A stretch of DNA of 64,000 nt. Source: Pseudomonas sp. (GTDB lineage Bacteria; Pseudomonadota; Gammaproteobacteria; Pseudomonadales; Pseudomonadaceae). The notes under the pieces were generated by a model. It did no database searches, was not told the DNA's origin, and worked only from the letters and a program-made list of their open reading frames with translations. Both the position numbers and the translations under genes were made by a program. Below are positions 37,385-45,704 of the stretch, in pieces (positions within the stretch are counted from its first letter, which is position 1; every line of letters begins with the position of its first letter). The stretch covers positions 1 to 64,000 of the forward strand of contig NZ_JAGIBG010000011.1 of NCBI RefSeq assembly GCF_017744435.1, read 5' to 3'.

Positions 37385-38524
37385 TCAGATGGCGATGCGG
37401 TTCATGTAGTTCGCGAAACCCTGCATGTAGCGAGGCGTGGGGATCAGGAAGGCATCGTGGCCGTAAGGCGAGTCGATCTCCAGATAACAGACGTTCTTGC
37501 GGGCCGCCATCAGGGCGTCGACGATCTCCCGCGAGCGGGCCGGCGAGAAGCGCCAGTCGGTGGTGAACGACATGATGCAGTAATCCGCCTTGACGTTGGC
37601 CAGGGTGGCGGCCAGGTCGCCACCGTTGGCCGCGGCCGGGTCGAAATAGTCCAGGGCCTTGGTCATCAGCAGGTAGGTGTTGGCGTCGAAACGGCCGGAG
37701 AACTCCTCGCCCTGGTAGCGCAGGTAGCTCTCGACCTGGAATTCGACGCTGTGGAAGTCGTAGTTGAGCTTGTCGCTCTTCAGCTCACGGCCGAATTTCT
37801 CACCCATCGAGTCGTCAGACAGGTAAGTGATGTGGCCGACCATGCGCGCCAGCATCAGGCCGCGCTTGGGGATCACGCCCTGGTCCTGGAACGAGCCACC
37901 GTGGAATTCGGGGTCGGTGAGGATGGCCTGGCGGGCCACTTCGTTGAAGGCGATGTTCTGCGCCGACAGCTTGGGTGCCGAGGCGATGTCCACGCAGTGG
38001 CGCACGCGATCGGGGTAGGTCATGGTCCATTGCAGGGCTTGCATGCCGCCCAGGCTGCCACCGACGATGGCCGCCCACTGCTGGATACCCAGGCGATCGG
38101 CCAGGCGCGCCTGGCTGTGCACCCAGTCTTCCACGGTCAGTACCGGGAACTCGGCGCCATAGGGCTTGCCGGTGGCCGGGTTGATGCTGCTCGGGCCGGT
38201 GCTGCCATTGCAGCCGCCGAGGTTGTTCAGGCTGACCACGAAGAAGCGGTTGGTATCGATCGGCTTGCCGGGGCCGATGCAGCTGTCCCACCAGCCCGGC
38301 TTGCGGTCGGTGGCGGCATGGTAGCCAGCGGCATGGTGATGGCCGGACAGGGCATGGCAGATCAGCACGGCATTGCTCGCGCTGGCGTTCAGGGTGCCAT
38401 AGGTCTCGTAGACCAGCTCGTAGCTGTTCAGCGAACGGCCGCAGGCCAGGGCCAGCGGTTCATCGAACCGGGCAGTTTGCGGTGTAACCAGACCGACGGA
38501 ATCTTCGGGAAGGACAGTGGACAT
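37385..38524 (-). CDS. metX: Homoserine O-acyltransferase (MetX)
   Basis: First dedicated step of methionine synthesis. The alpha/beta-hydrolase fold of 379 residues carries the nucleophile motif GGSLGGMQ, late aspartate in FTTDWRFSP and histidine in SPYGHDAF, with [14 protein letters not shown] near the oxyanion region. In P. putida-type bacteria this MetX form is reported to use succinyl-CoA; the acyl donor is inferred. It heads the metX-metW pair. Confidence 0.93.
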   Translation of the reverse strand: MSTVLPEDSVGLVTPQTARFDEPLALACGRSLNSYELVYETYGTLNASASNAVLICHALSGHHHAAGYHAATDRKPGWWDSCIGPGKPIDTNRFFVVSLNNLGGCNGSTGPSSINPATGKPYGAEFPVLTVEDWVHSQARLADRLGIQQWAAIVGGSLGGMQALQWTMTYPDRVRHCVDIASAPKLSAQNIAFNEVARQAILTDPEFHGGSFQDQGVIPKRGLMLARMVGHITYLSDDSMGEKFGRELKSDKLNYDFHSVEFQVESYLRYQGEEFSGRFDANTYLLMTKALDYFDPAAANGGDLAATLANVKADYCIMSFTTDWRFSPARSREIVDALMAARKNVCYLEIDSPYGHDAFLIPTPRYMQGFANYMNRIAI

Positions 38525-38575
38525 CGACCCTGCTCACGCTTGACGGAGGCGTAAGTCTAAAGAGCGCTACCCCCA

Positions 38576-38597
38576 GCGGCAAGCAAAGGCTTGCCGC
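38576..38597 (-). other. Perfect 9-bp hairpin between the YggT gene and metX
   Basis: GCGGCAAGC (38576-38584) pairs with GCTTGCCGC (38589-38597) over a four-base loop. It lies downstream of the YggT-family gene and 52 bases upstream of the metX start, with no T run on the minus strand. It could be a leader structure for metX or an mRNA-stabilising hairpin. Confidence 0.4.
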
Positions 38598-38612
38598 CAG
38601 GTGCGCACGGGG

Positions 38613-39203
38613 TCAGATCATCCGCCACAGTTCCTGTGGCATGCCGGCATAGGCGGCCAGCGGCGGCATGACGAACGACTGGATCACCTGGATCGCCAGG
38701 AAGGCGAAGATCGGCGAAATGTCCATGCCGCCCAGGTTGGGCACGATGCGACGGAACGGTGCCAGCACCGGCTCGCTGATCTGCCAGGCCAGCTCGGCAG
38801 CCGGGTTGTGGCTGTTCGGTGCGACCCAGGAAACGATCACCATGACGATCATCGCCACCCAGAAGATCTTCAGGAACAGCGAGGTGATGCCGATGATGGC
38901 CCACATCAGCAAGTGCAGGACGTCGCCGAAGGTGCCGTAGGTGACCATCAGCACGAAGCCCATCAGCAGCGCCTGGATGACGATCGCCAGCAGCAGCGAC
39001 GAAGTGTCCAGGCCACCGATGCTGGGGATTACCCGGCGGATCGGCTTGAGCAGTGGCTGGGTCGCGCGCACGGCGAACTGGCTCAGTGGGTTGTAGAAGT
39101 TGGCCTTGACCAGCTGCAGCACGAAGCGCAGCAGGACGATCACCAGGTACAGGCTGACCAGGGTTTGCACCACGAAGATCGCGGCGCCGGACAGTGCATT
39201 CAT
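38613..39203 (-). CDS. YggT-family membrane protein
   Basis: Protein of 196 residues with two similar YggT repeats, each with two hydrophobic helices; both share an FYNPLSQ/SHNPAAELAWQISEPVLAPFRRIVPN-like segment. In other bacteria YggT proteins are linked to cell division or membrane organisation next to yggS and proC, the same context as here. ATG at 39203 has AAGGAG eight bases upstream. Confidence 0.88.
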   Translation of the reverse strand: MNALSGAAIFVVQTLVSLYLVIVLLRFVLQLVKANFYNPLSQFAVRATQPLLKPIRRVIPSIGGLDTSSLLLAIVIQALLMGFVLMVTYGTFGDVLHLLMWAIIGITSLFLKIFWVAMIVMVIVSWVAPNSHNPAAELAWQISEPVLAPFRRIVPNLGGMDISPIFAFLAIQVIQSFVMPPLAAYAGMPQELWRMI

Positions 39204-39213
39204 CAACAGCTCC

Positions 39214-40032
39214 TTATTTGCCCAGTTGTTCGGCCAGCTCGGCGGAACGCTTCGACGCCGCTTTCAGCGCCTGCTCGACGATGGCTTCGAAGCCATTGCC
39301 CTGGAACGACTTGATCGCCGCCTCGGTGGTGCCGGCTGGCGAGGTGACGCGGCGGCGCAGCTCTGCGGCGTCGACATCACTGGCCACGGCCATGCGCGCA
39401 GCGCCCAGGGCGGTTTGCAGGGTCAGTTGCGAGGCGGTTTCGCGTGGCAGGCCCAGTTTTTCGCCAGCAGCGGTCATCGCTTCGATCAGCAGGAAGAAGT
39501 AGGCCGGGCCACTGCCGGAGACCGCGGTGACGGCGTCCAGTTGTTGCTCCTGCTCCAGCCACAGGGCAGTGCCGACGGCCGACAGCAGCTGCTCGGCCTG
39601 CTGGCGTTGCACGGCGGACACTTCAGCGGTGGCGTACAGGCCGCTGACGCCCTGGCGCAGCAGCGCTGGCGTGTTGGGCATGCAGCGTACCACCGGGCGG
39701 GCGCCGAGCCAGGTCTGCAGGCTGGCGCAGGTGATGCCGGCGGCGATCGAGACGATCAGCTGGCCAGCTTGCAGGTTCGGCTTCAGTGCCTCGCACACGG
39801 CCTTCATGACCTGCGGTTTCACCGCCAGCACGATCACGTCGGCACCGGCAATGGCCTGGGCGTTGTCTTCGAACGCCTCGATGCCGTGTTCGGCCTGGAC
39901 GCGGGTGCGGGTCTCGGCGCCGGGGTCGCTGGCACGGATCTGCGCCGCGTCCAGGCCTTGGGCACGCAGGCCGCCGATCAGGCTGGCGGCCATGTTGCCG
40001 GCGCCGATAAAGGCAATACGTGTCTTGCTCAT
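39214..40032 (-). CDS. proC: Pyrroline-5-carboxylate reductase
   Basis: Last step of proline synthesis, using NAD(P)H. The 272-residue protein opens TRIAFIGAGNMAASLIGGL (cofactor site); VLAVKPQVM, MPNTPALLRQG, VSGSGPAYFFLLIEAM and RRRVTSPAGTTEAA are all in place. It lies ten bases before the YggT gene and 38 bases after yggS. Confidence 0.96.
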   Translation of the reverse strand: MSKTRIAFIGAGNMAASLIGGLRAQGLDAAQIRASDPGAETRTRVQAEHGIEAFEDNAQAIAGADVIVLAVKPQVMKAVCEALKPNLQAGQLIVSIAAGITCASLQTWLGARPVVRCMPNTPALLRQGVSGLYATAEVSAVQRQQAEQLLSAVGTALWLEQEQQLDAVTAVSGSGPAYFFLLIEAMTAAGEKLGLPRETASQLTLQTALGAARMAVASDVDAAELRRRVTSPAGTTEAAIKSFQGNGFEAIVEQALKAASKRSAELAEQLGK

Positions 40033-40070
40033 GTCAGGTCCTTGAAGGAAAGAGTGAGTAAAGCATGGAA

Positions 40071-40757
40071 TCAGACGGGGCCGTAATAGCGCGCACCGAA
40101 CAGGGCGGTGCCGATACGTACCCAGGTCGCACCTTGAGCGATGGCCGCTTCCAGGTCGTGGCTCATGCCCATCGACAGGGTATCCAGGCCAAGCCCCAGG
40201 CTTTCCTGCAGCTGGCGCAGGCTGGCGAAGGCGGCCTCCTGGGCGGTGCGGTCTTCGGTCGGCTCGGGGATCGCCATCAGCCCGCGCAGGCGCAGGTTTG
40301 GCAGTGCTGCCACGGCCTTGGCCAGCGCTGGCAGGTCGGCCGGGGCGCAACCGGACTTGCTGTCTTCGCCGCTGACGTTCACCTGCAGGCAGATGTTCAG
40401 CGGCGCCAAGCCCGCAGGGCGCTGTTCGGACAGGCGTTGGGCGATCTTCAGGCGGTCCACGGAGTGTACCCAGTCGAAATGTTCGGCAATGGCTTTGGTC
40501 TTATTCGACTGAATGGGGCCGATGAAGTGCCAGATCAAGGGCAGGTCGCGCAGTTCTTCCTGCTTGGCCAGGGCTTCCTGCAGGTAGTTTTCACCGACAT
40601 CACGCACACCGGCAGCGTGGATTTCGCGTACGGCGCTGGCCGGTTTGGTCTTGCTCACGGCCAGCAACTGGACGCTGGCCGGGTCGCGTCCGGCAGCCTG
40701 GGCGGCGCTGTGGATGCGTGCGGCGAGGGCGGAAAGGTTGTCTGCTATGGTGGACAT
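40071..40757 (-). CDS. yggS: PLP homeostasis protein (YggS family)
   Basis: Pyridoxal-phosphate-binding protein of 228 residues with an alanine racemase-like barrel. The PLP lysine is in LLAVSKTKPAS; WHFIGPIQSNKTK, LQVNVSGEDSKSG and LSMGMSHDLEAAI are family marks. It has no known enzymatic activity and is thought to balance vitamin B6 and amino acid pools. It is divergent from pilT across 66 bases and heads the minus-strand run to DUF3392. Confidence 0.95.
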   Translation of the reverse strand: MSTIADNLSALAARIHSAAQAAGRDPASVQLLAVSKTKPASAVREIHAAGVRDVGENYLQEALAKQEELRDLPLIWHFIGPIQSNKTKAIAEHFDWVHSVDRLKIAQRLSEQRPAGLAPLNICLQVNVSGEDSKSGCAPADLPALAKAVAALPNLRLRGLMAIPEPTEDRTAQEAAFASLRQLQESLGLGLDTLSMGMSHDLEAAIAQGATWVRIGTALFGARYYGPV

Positions 40758-40823
40758 GGATCAATGCCGTCGGCTCTGGAGATCTTCGGCATTCTACCTG
40801 CTTGATGGCTATTGGGGAGTCTC

Positions 40824-41822
40824 ATGGACGTGACCGACCTGTTGGCCCGGGCCGTGGAGGCAGGGGCAAGCGACCTGCACCTGGCAGCGGGCGAGATACC
40901 GATGTTGCGCGTGGATGGCGAGCTGCGGCGCATGGCGCTGCCGAGCGTGACGCCGGCAGCGTTGAGCGACGCACTGGCGCCGCTGCTCGATGAGAGCCAG
41001 TGCCGGCAATGGTTGCAGGGCGATGAGCTGGATCTGGCACTGGAGTTGGCATCGCTGGGGCGTTTTCGTCTCAATCTGTTTCGGCAGCTGAACGGCCCGG
41101 CAGCCACGCTTCGCCTGATTCCGAAACGTATTGCCAGTGTCGATGAGCTCGATCTCGAAGAAGTGTTTCAAGCCGTTGCGCAGCACACGGATGGCCTGGT
41201 GCTGGTGGGTGGCCCGACCGGTAGCGGCAAGTCGAGCACCCTGGCGGCACTGATCGACCGGCTCAATCGTGAGCGGGCGCTGCATGTCATCACCCTCGAA
41301 GACCCCGTTGAAGTTATCCACAGTAGCCAACGCAGCCTGGTCAACCAGCGTGAGATTGGCCGGCATTGTCGCGACTTTGCCCAAGGGCTGCGCAGCGCCC
41401 TGCGTCAGGACCCGGATGTGATCATGATTGGTGAACTGCGCGACCTGGAAACCATCCGCCTGGCGTTGCGTGCTGCGGAGACCGGGCATCTGGTGCTGGC
41501 CACGGTGCATACGCGGTCGGCGGCCAGCAGCATTGACCGGCTGGTTGAAGTGTTTGCGGCAGAGGAGAAACCGTTGGTGCGGGCGATGCTGGCGGAGTCG
41601 TTACGCCTGGTGGTGGCGCAGGTACTGGTCAAGCGAGTGGGCGGCGGCCGGGTGGCGGCGCGAGAAGTACTGGTGGCGACGCCGGCGGTGCGCAATCTGG
41701 TGCGTGAGGGGCGGATGGCACAGTTGTGTTCGGTGATGCAGGCGGGGGCGGCTGAGGGGATGCGGACGATGGAGGGGGCAATGCAGAAGCTTAAGGGGAA
41801 AGGTTTGATCAGGGATTCATAG
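40824..41822 (+). CDS. pilT: Type IV pilus retraction ATPase PilT
   Basis: Hexameric ATPase of 332 residues that retracts type IV pili. Walker A is GPTGSGKSSTL, the Asp box is ITLEDPVEV, the Walker B is VIMIGELRDLET and the His box HLVLATVHTRSA. The retraction motif AIRNLI is varied to AVRNLV. ATG at 40824 (MDVTDLLARAVEAGASDLHL) has GGGAG upstream. Its usual partner pilU is absent; the gene is followed by a REP palindrome and an unrelated hydrolase. Confidence 0.92.
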   Translation: MDVTDLLARAVEAGASDLHLAAGEIPMLRVDGELRRMALPSVTPAALSDALAPLLDESQCRQWLQGDELDLALELASLGRFRLNLFRQLNGPAATLRLIPKRIASVDELDLEEVFQAVAQHTDGLVLVGGPTGSGKSSTLAALIDRLNRERALHVITLEDPVEVIHSSQRSLVNQREIGRHCRDFAQGLRSALRQDPDVIMIGELRDLETIRLALRAAETGHLVLATVHTRSAASSIDRLVEVFAAEEKPLVRAMLAESLRLVVAQVLVKRVGGGRVAAREVLVATPAVRNLVREGRMAQLCSVMQAGAAEGMRTMEGAMQKLKGKGLIRDS

Positions 41823-41832
41823 TGCCTGTTCC

Positions 41833-41864
41833 GGCCCTTTCGCGGGCAAGCCCGCGAAAGGGCC
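41833..41864. repeat. Single REP palindrome after pilT
   Basis: A perfect 15-bp stem (41833-41847 with 41850-41864, core CGCGGGC-AA-GCCCGCG) lies between the convergent pilT and NlpC/P60 genes. It is a lone REP-type palindrome, unlike the doublets elsewhere in the window. Confidence 0.82.
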
Positions 41865-41882
41865 AGGAAAGCGCTGATAGGA

Positions 41883-42512
41883 TCAGCGCTTGGCCAGGCT
41901 CAGCTGTTGCTGCTCTTTCGGCAGCACCCGCTTGGCAACCACATAATGCTGCTGCCAGTAAGGCTTGCTCAGGCTGTCGATGCTCACCCGCTTGCCGGTG
42001 CGCGGCGCATGGATGAAGCGGTCGTTACCCAGGTAGATGGCAACGTGATTGACCCGACGGCTCTTGATGTTGAAGAAGATCAGGTCGCCTGGCTTGAGGT
42101 CGCTCTTGGCCACTTTCATCCCGTGGCCCTGGGCCATGGCGTTGGACGTACGCGGCAGGTCGACGTCTGCCACGTCGTTGAAGGCGTACTTGACCAGCCC
42201 GCTGCAGTCGAACCCTTTTTTCGGGTTGCTACCGCCCCAAACATAAGGGGTACCGAGCACGTTGACCGCTCGGCTGAGCACATCGCTGCTCTGCTTCGGC
42301 GACATCGCTGCAACAGCAGGCAGGTTGTGGCCCTTGCCCGAATAGTTCGAGCGTGCGTGCAGCGCGGACTGCTTGGCGGGCGCATGTTTCACCGTGGCAT
42401 TGCTGGTGTAACCGGTGAAACCATTGGGAAGACGTTGCTCACGATTGGTGGCGTGGGCGGCCAGGGGCAATAATAGGCAGAGGGTCAGCCATGTCTTGAA
42501 GAAAGGCGGCAT
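41883..42512 (-). CDS. Secreted NlpC/P60 peptidoglycan hydrolase
   Basis: Precursor of 209 residues: signal peptide (FFKTWLTLCLLLPLAAHA), a linker, then a C40 domain from about residue 80. The catalytic cysteine is in GFDCSGLVKYAF, the histidine in RRVNHVAIYLG and the third polar residue in FIHAPRTG. Such enzymes cut cell-wall stem peptides. ATG at 42512 is preferred over an upstream in-frame start lacking the signal peptide. Confidence 0.9.
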   Translation of the reverse strand: MPPFFKTWLTLCLLLPLAAHATNREQRLPNGFTGYTSNATVKHAPAKQSALHARSNYSGKGHNLPAVAAMSPKQSSDVLSRAVNVLGTPYVWGGSNPKKGFDCSGLVKYAFNDVADVDLPRTSNAMAQGHGMKVAKSDLKPGDLIFFNIKSRRVNHVAIYLGNDRFIHAPRTGKRVSIDSLSKPYWQQHYVVAKRVLPKEQQQLSLAKR

Positions 42513-42680
42513 AGATGAAGCTCTTTTAAATGTTATGTGTGTGTTGGCGCGCAACTTTATAACAGCTTTTTGCTCCCTTTCAGGGCCGTTGGTCGATTGT
42601 CATGCTGCCGTACGTCGGGCTGCGATGAAAAAGTCACATTTTTGTTTAGAAAATTTTCGGATAACCCACGAGGGCTATGA

Positions 42681-43100
42681 ATGAACAGTTATCAGCAAGG
42701 GGCGCCATATCACGACACCCACAGCAAGGTCATCGGCTACCTGCTGTGGATATTCGGCTTTACCGGCTCGCACCGTTTCTACTACGGCAAGCCGATCACC
42801 GGGACGATCTGGTTCTTTACGCTGGGGTTGCTCGGCATCGGCTGGCTGATCGACCTGTTCCTCATTCCATCGATGGATCGTGAAGCGGACATGCGTTTCC
42901 AGTCCGGCCGTATCGACTACAACATTGCCTGGATCCTGCTGACCTTCCTGGGCATCTTTGGCGTGCACCGCCTGTACCAGGGCAAGTGGATCTCGGCGAT
43001 CATCTACTTCTTCACCGGCGGCCTGTTCCTGGTGGGTGTGCTGTATGACTTCTGGACCTTGAACAGCCAGATTTCCGAAGCCAACGCCCGCGGCCGATAG
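42681..43100 (+). CDS. Double TM2-domain membrane protein
   Basis: Protein of 139 residues made of two TM2 units, each a pair of helices joined by a short turn: FGFTGSHRFYYGKPITGTIW...LFLIPS and FLGIFGVHRLYQGKWISAII...YDFWTL. TM2 domains occur singly in many proteins; here the protein is a tandem pair. Function unknown. It converges with the SPOR-domain gene through a shared terminator. Confidence 0.85.
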   Translation: MNSYQQGAPYHDTHSKVIGYLLWIFGFTGSHRFYYGKPITGTIWFFTLGLLGIGWLIDLFLIPSMDREADMRFQSGRIDYNIAWILLTFLGIFGVHRLYQGKWISAIIYFFTGGLFLVGVLYDFWTLNSQISEANARGR

Positions 43101-43115
43101 GGCGTCAGGCGCCCA

Positions 43116-43155
43116 CAAAAAAGGCCTTGTCGCGCTGTGCGGCAAGGCCTTTTTC
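43116..43155. terminator. Bidirectional intrinsic terminator
   Basis: An AAGGCCTTG/CAAGGCCTT stem, extended by partial pairing (TCGC/GCGG), with an A run on the left and TTTTT on the right. It lies between the convergent TM2 and SPOR genes and can serve both. Confidence 0.85.
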
Positions 43156-43156
43156 G

Positions 43157-43858
43157 TTACTGGCGGGTCTGTCGCTGCTGCAGTAGCAGGTTGCTGAACC
43201 CGGCCCCCGCCAGCTGTTTCTGCGCGACGGTCAGTTGCTCGCGGTTGCTGAACGGCCCGACCAGTACGCGGTACCAGGTCTCTTCCTTGACGGTACCCGA
43301 CTCGACCTTGACCACCTGGCCGAGCAAGATGATCTGCGCGCGGACCTTGTCAGCATCGGCCTGCTTGCGGAACGAGCCAGCCTGCAGGAAGTACTGCGTG
43401 GTCGCCGCTGGTTTGATCACCGGTGGCGCGGGTGGCGGTGTCTGCCCGAGCAATGCGGCCTGGGCGCGAGCGGTGTCGATTTTTGCCGCTTCAGCCGGCG
43501 TTACCGGAGTCACCGGCTGCGCAGGTACTGGCGGCGTTTTCTCCGGCACGGCCTCAGGCGGCACGATCACCTCGGACTCCGGCAGCAGCGTGTAGAAGTC
43601 GTATTTCGGCTTCACCGGCGGCTGTGGCGTTGCTGGGGTGGTCGACTTGCTGGCCTCGGCCACCTTCTCCGGCTTCTGCTGCTCGGGCTTGGTGCGCTTG
43701 ATGTCACCGCCACCGGGTTCGAGCTTCATCAGGAAGACGATGAACGCGCCGACCGTCAGGCCGACCGCCAGCCATACCCAGCCCGGGATCGGCTGCTTGG
43801 CTGGGGCCGTCTGACGGCTGGCGCCGCGTTTGGGAGCGGGTTTTTTCTTGGCAGCCAA
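43157..43858 (-). CDS. SPOR-domain septal protein (FtsN-like)
   Basis: Bitopic inner-membrane protein of 233 residues. A basic cytoplasmic N-terminus (AAKKKPAPKRGASR), one membrane segment (WVWLAVGLTVGAFIVFLM), a Pro/Thr-rich periplasmic linker and a C-terminal SPOR domain from about residue 155 (YFLQAGSFRKQADADKVRAQI) are visible. SPOR domains bind denuded glycan at septa. Translation appears to start at TTG, immediately after the argS stop; GGAG ten bases upstream supports this. It is cotranscribed with argS. Confidence 0.88.
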   Translation of the reverse strand: MAAKKKPAPKRGASRQTAPAKQPIPGWVWLAVGLTVGAFIVFLMKLEPGGGDIKRTKPEQQKPEKVAEASKSTTPATPQPPVKPKYDFYTLLPESEVIVPPEAVPEKTPPVPAQPVTPVTPAEAAKIDTARAQAALLGQTPPPAPPVIKPAATTQYFLQAGSFRKQADADKVRAQIILLGQVVKVESGTVKEETWYRVLVGPFSNREQLTVAQKQLAGAGFSNLLLQQRQTRQ

Positions 43859-43859
43859 C

Positions 43860-45596
43860 TTACATGCGCTCCAGGGTTTCCAGGCCGAGCAGCTCCAGAC
43901 CTTGCTTGAGGGTGCGACCGGTCAGGGCAGCCAGGCGCAGGCGGCTCTGCTGCTGTTCAGGGGTTTCGGCGGCGAGGATCGGGCAATTCACGTAGAAGCT
44001 CGAGAACAGGCCGGCCAGGTCGTACAGGTAGCTGCACAGCACGTGTGGCGTGCCTTTGTCAGCGACGCTGTTGAGGATCTCGCCAAACTGGGCCAGGCTC
44101 GCGGCCAGGTCCTGCTCCTGGGGGGCTTGCAGCACGATGTTGCCGTCGACTTCGTCGAAACCCTTGCCCAGCTTGCGGAACACCCCGGCTACGCGGGTGT
44201 AGGCATACAGCAGGTAAGGTGCGGTGTTGCCTTCGAAGTTGAGCATCTGCTCGAAGTTGAAGCTGTAGTCGCTGGTGCGGTGCTTGGACAGGTCGGCGTA
44301 TTTCACTGCGCCGATACCGACCACTTCACCGATATGGCGCAGTTCGTCTTCGGTAAATTCCGGGTTCTTTTCCTTGACCAGCGCGTAGGCGCGCTCCTTG
44401 GCCTCGGTGAGCAGGTCGATCAGCTTCACGGTGCCGCCGTCGCGGGTCTTGAACGGGCGTCCGTCGGCGCCGTTCATGGTGCCGAAGCCCATGTGCTCCA
44501 TCTGCATCGGGTGGCCGACGAAACCGGCGCGGCGGGCAACTTCGAACACCTGGTTGAAGTGCAGGGCCTGGCGCTGGTCGACGAAGTACAGGGCGCGGTC
44601 GGCCTTGAGCACGTTGCTGCGGTAGCGCACGGCAGCCAGGTCGGTGGTGGCGTACAGGTAGCCGCCGTCAGCCTTCTGCACGATCACCGGCAGGGGCTCG
44701 CCTTCGCTGTTCTTGAACTCTTCGAGGAACACGCATTGGGCGCCTTGGTCTTCGACCAGCAGGCCCTTGGCCTTGAGGTCGGCGACCACGTTGGCCAGGT
44801 CGGCGTTGTAGGCGCTTTCGCCCATCACGTCGGCCATGGTCAGCTTGACGTTGAGCAGCTCGTAGGTCTTCTGGCAGTGCGACAGCGAGATGTCCTTGAA
44901 GCGCGTCCAGAGGGCCATGCACTCCGGGTCGCCAGCCTGCAGCTTGACTACAAGGCCGCGGGCGCGGGTGGCGAACTCTTCGGACTCGTCAAAGCGCTTC
45001 TTGGCGGCGCGGTAGAAGTTTTCCAGGTCCGACAGCTCGTCGCTGGTGATCGGGTTTTCTTCCAGGTAGGCCAGCAGCATGCCGAACTGGGTGCCCCAGT
45101 CGCCCACGTGGTTCTGGCGAATCACCTCGTCACCGAGGAACTCCAGCACACGGGCGACGCTGTCACCGATGATGGTCGAACGCAGGTGGCCGACGTGCAT
45201 CTCCTTGGCCAGGTTCGGTGCCGACATGTCGATCACCACCTTCTGCGCCGGGCCGGCCTTGCGTGCGCCCAGGTGGTCGTCGGCCAGGGCAGCATCCAGG
45301 CGGTTGGCCAGGGCATCGGTGTTCTGGAAGAAGTTCAGGAAGCCTGGGCCGGCGATCTCGACCTTGCTGATGTCGGCGCTGACCGGCAGGGCGTTGATCA
45401 ACTTTTCGGCCAGGTCGCGCGGCTTCATGCCGGCCGGCTTGGCCAGCATCATGGCGATGTTGCTGGCGAAGTCGCCGTGGGTCTTGTCCCGGGCGTTTTC
45501 CACCTGGATCGCCGGCGACAGCCCTTCAGGCAGCACACCGTCGGTGACGAGTTGGGTGAGGGCTTGCTGGATCAGCTGGCGAATGGTGTCTTTCAT
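43860..45596 (-). CDS. argS: Arginyl-tRNA synthetase
   Basis: Class I synthetase of 578 residues charging tRNA-Arg. The N-terminal tRNA-binding domain (Add1) ends near residue 110; the HIGH-type motif appears as [17 protein letters not shown]. As is common for ArgRS there is no standard KMSKS. The C-terminal anticodon-binding domain includes [22 protein letters not shown] and ends [10 protein letters not shown]. It lies downstream of priA on the same strand. Confidence 0.97.
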   Translation of the reverse strand: MKDTIRQLIQQALTQLVTDGVLPEGLSPAIQVENARDKTHGDFASNIAMMLAKPAGMKPRDLAEKLINALPVSADISKVEIAGPGFLNFFQNTDALANRLDAALADDHLGARKAGPAQKVVIDMSAPNLAKEMHVGHLRSTIIGDSVARVLEFLGDEVIRQNHVGDWGTQFGMLLAYLEENPITSDELSDLENFYRAAKKRFDESEEFATRARGLVVKLQAGDPECMALWTRFKDISLSHCQKTYELLNVKLTMADVMGESAYNADLANVVADLKAKGLLVEDQGAQCVFLEEFKNSEGEPLPVIVQKADGGYLYATTDLAAVRYRSNVLKADRALYFVDQRQALHFNQVFEVARRAGFVGHPMQMEHMGFGTMNGADGRPFKTRDGGTVKLIDLLTEAKERAYALVKEKNPEFTEDELRHIGEVVGIGAVKYADLSKHRTSDYSFNFEQMLNFEGNTAPYLLYAYTRVAGVFRKLGKGFDEVDGNIVLQAPQEQDLAASLAQFGEILNSVADKGTPHVLCSYLYDLAGLFSSFYVNCPILAAETPEQQQSRLRLAALTGRTLKQGLELLGLETLERM

Positions 45597-45704
45597 GGGG
45601 ATCTCTTTTCGACCGCAAGCGCGGTGGAGCGCCTGGATGCGCAGGTGGAAAAACTGGGCATTATCCGTTGCCGGGGGCGGGTTGCCAACCTTTGGGGCAG
45701 AAGC

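Noticed and set aside
38576..38597. metX leader hairpin as a SAM riboswitch
   Set aside because: Only a simple 9-bp hairpin is present; the conserved cores of SAM riboswitch classes are not visible.
41833..41864. CRISPR-like or phage attachment site
   Set aside because: A single perfect palindrome of REP type; no repeated spacers, no integrase and no tRNA nearby.
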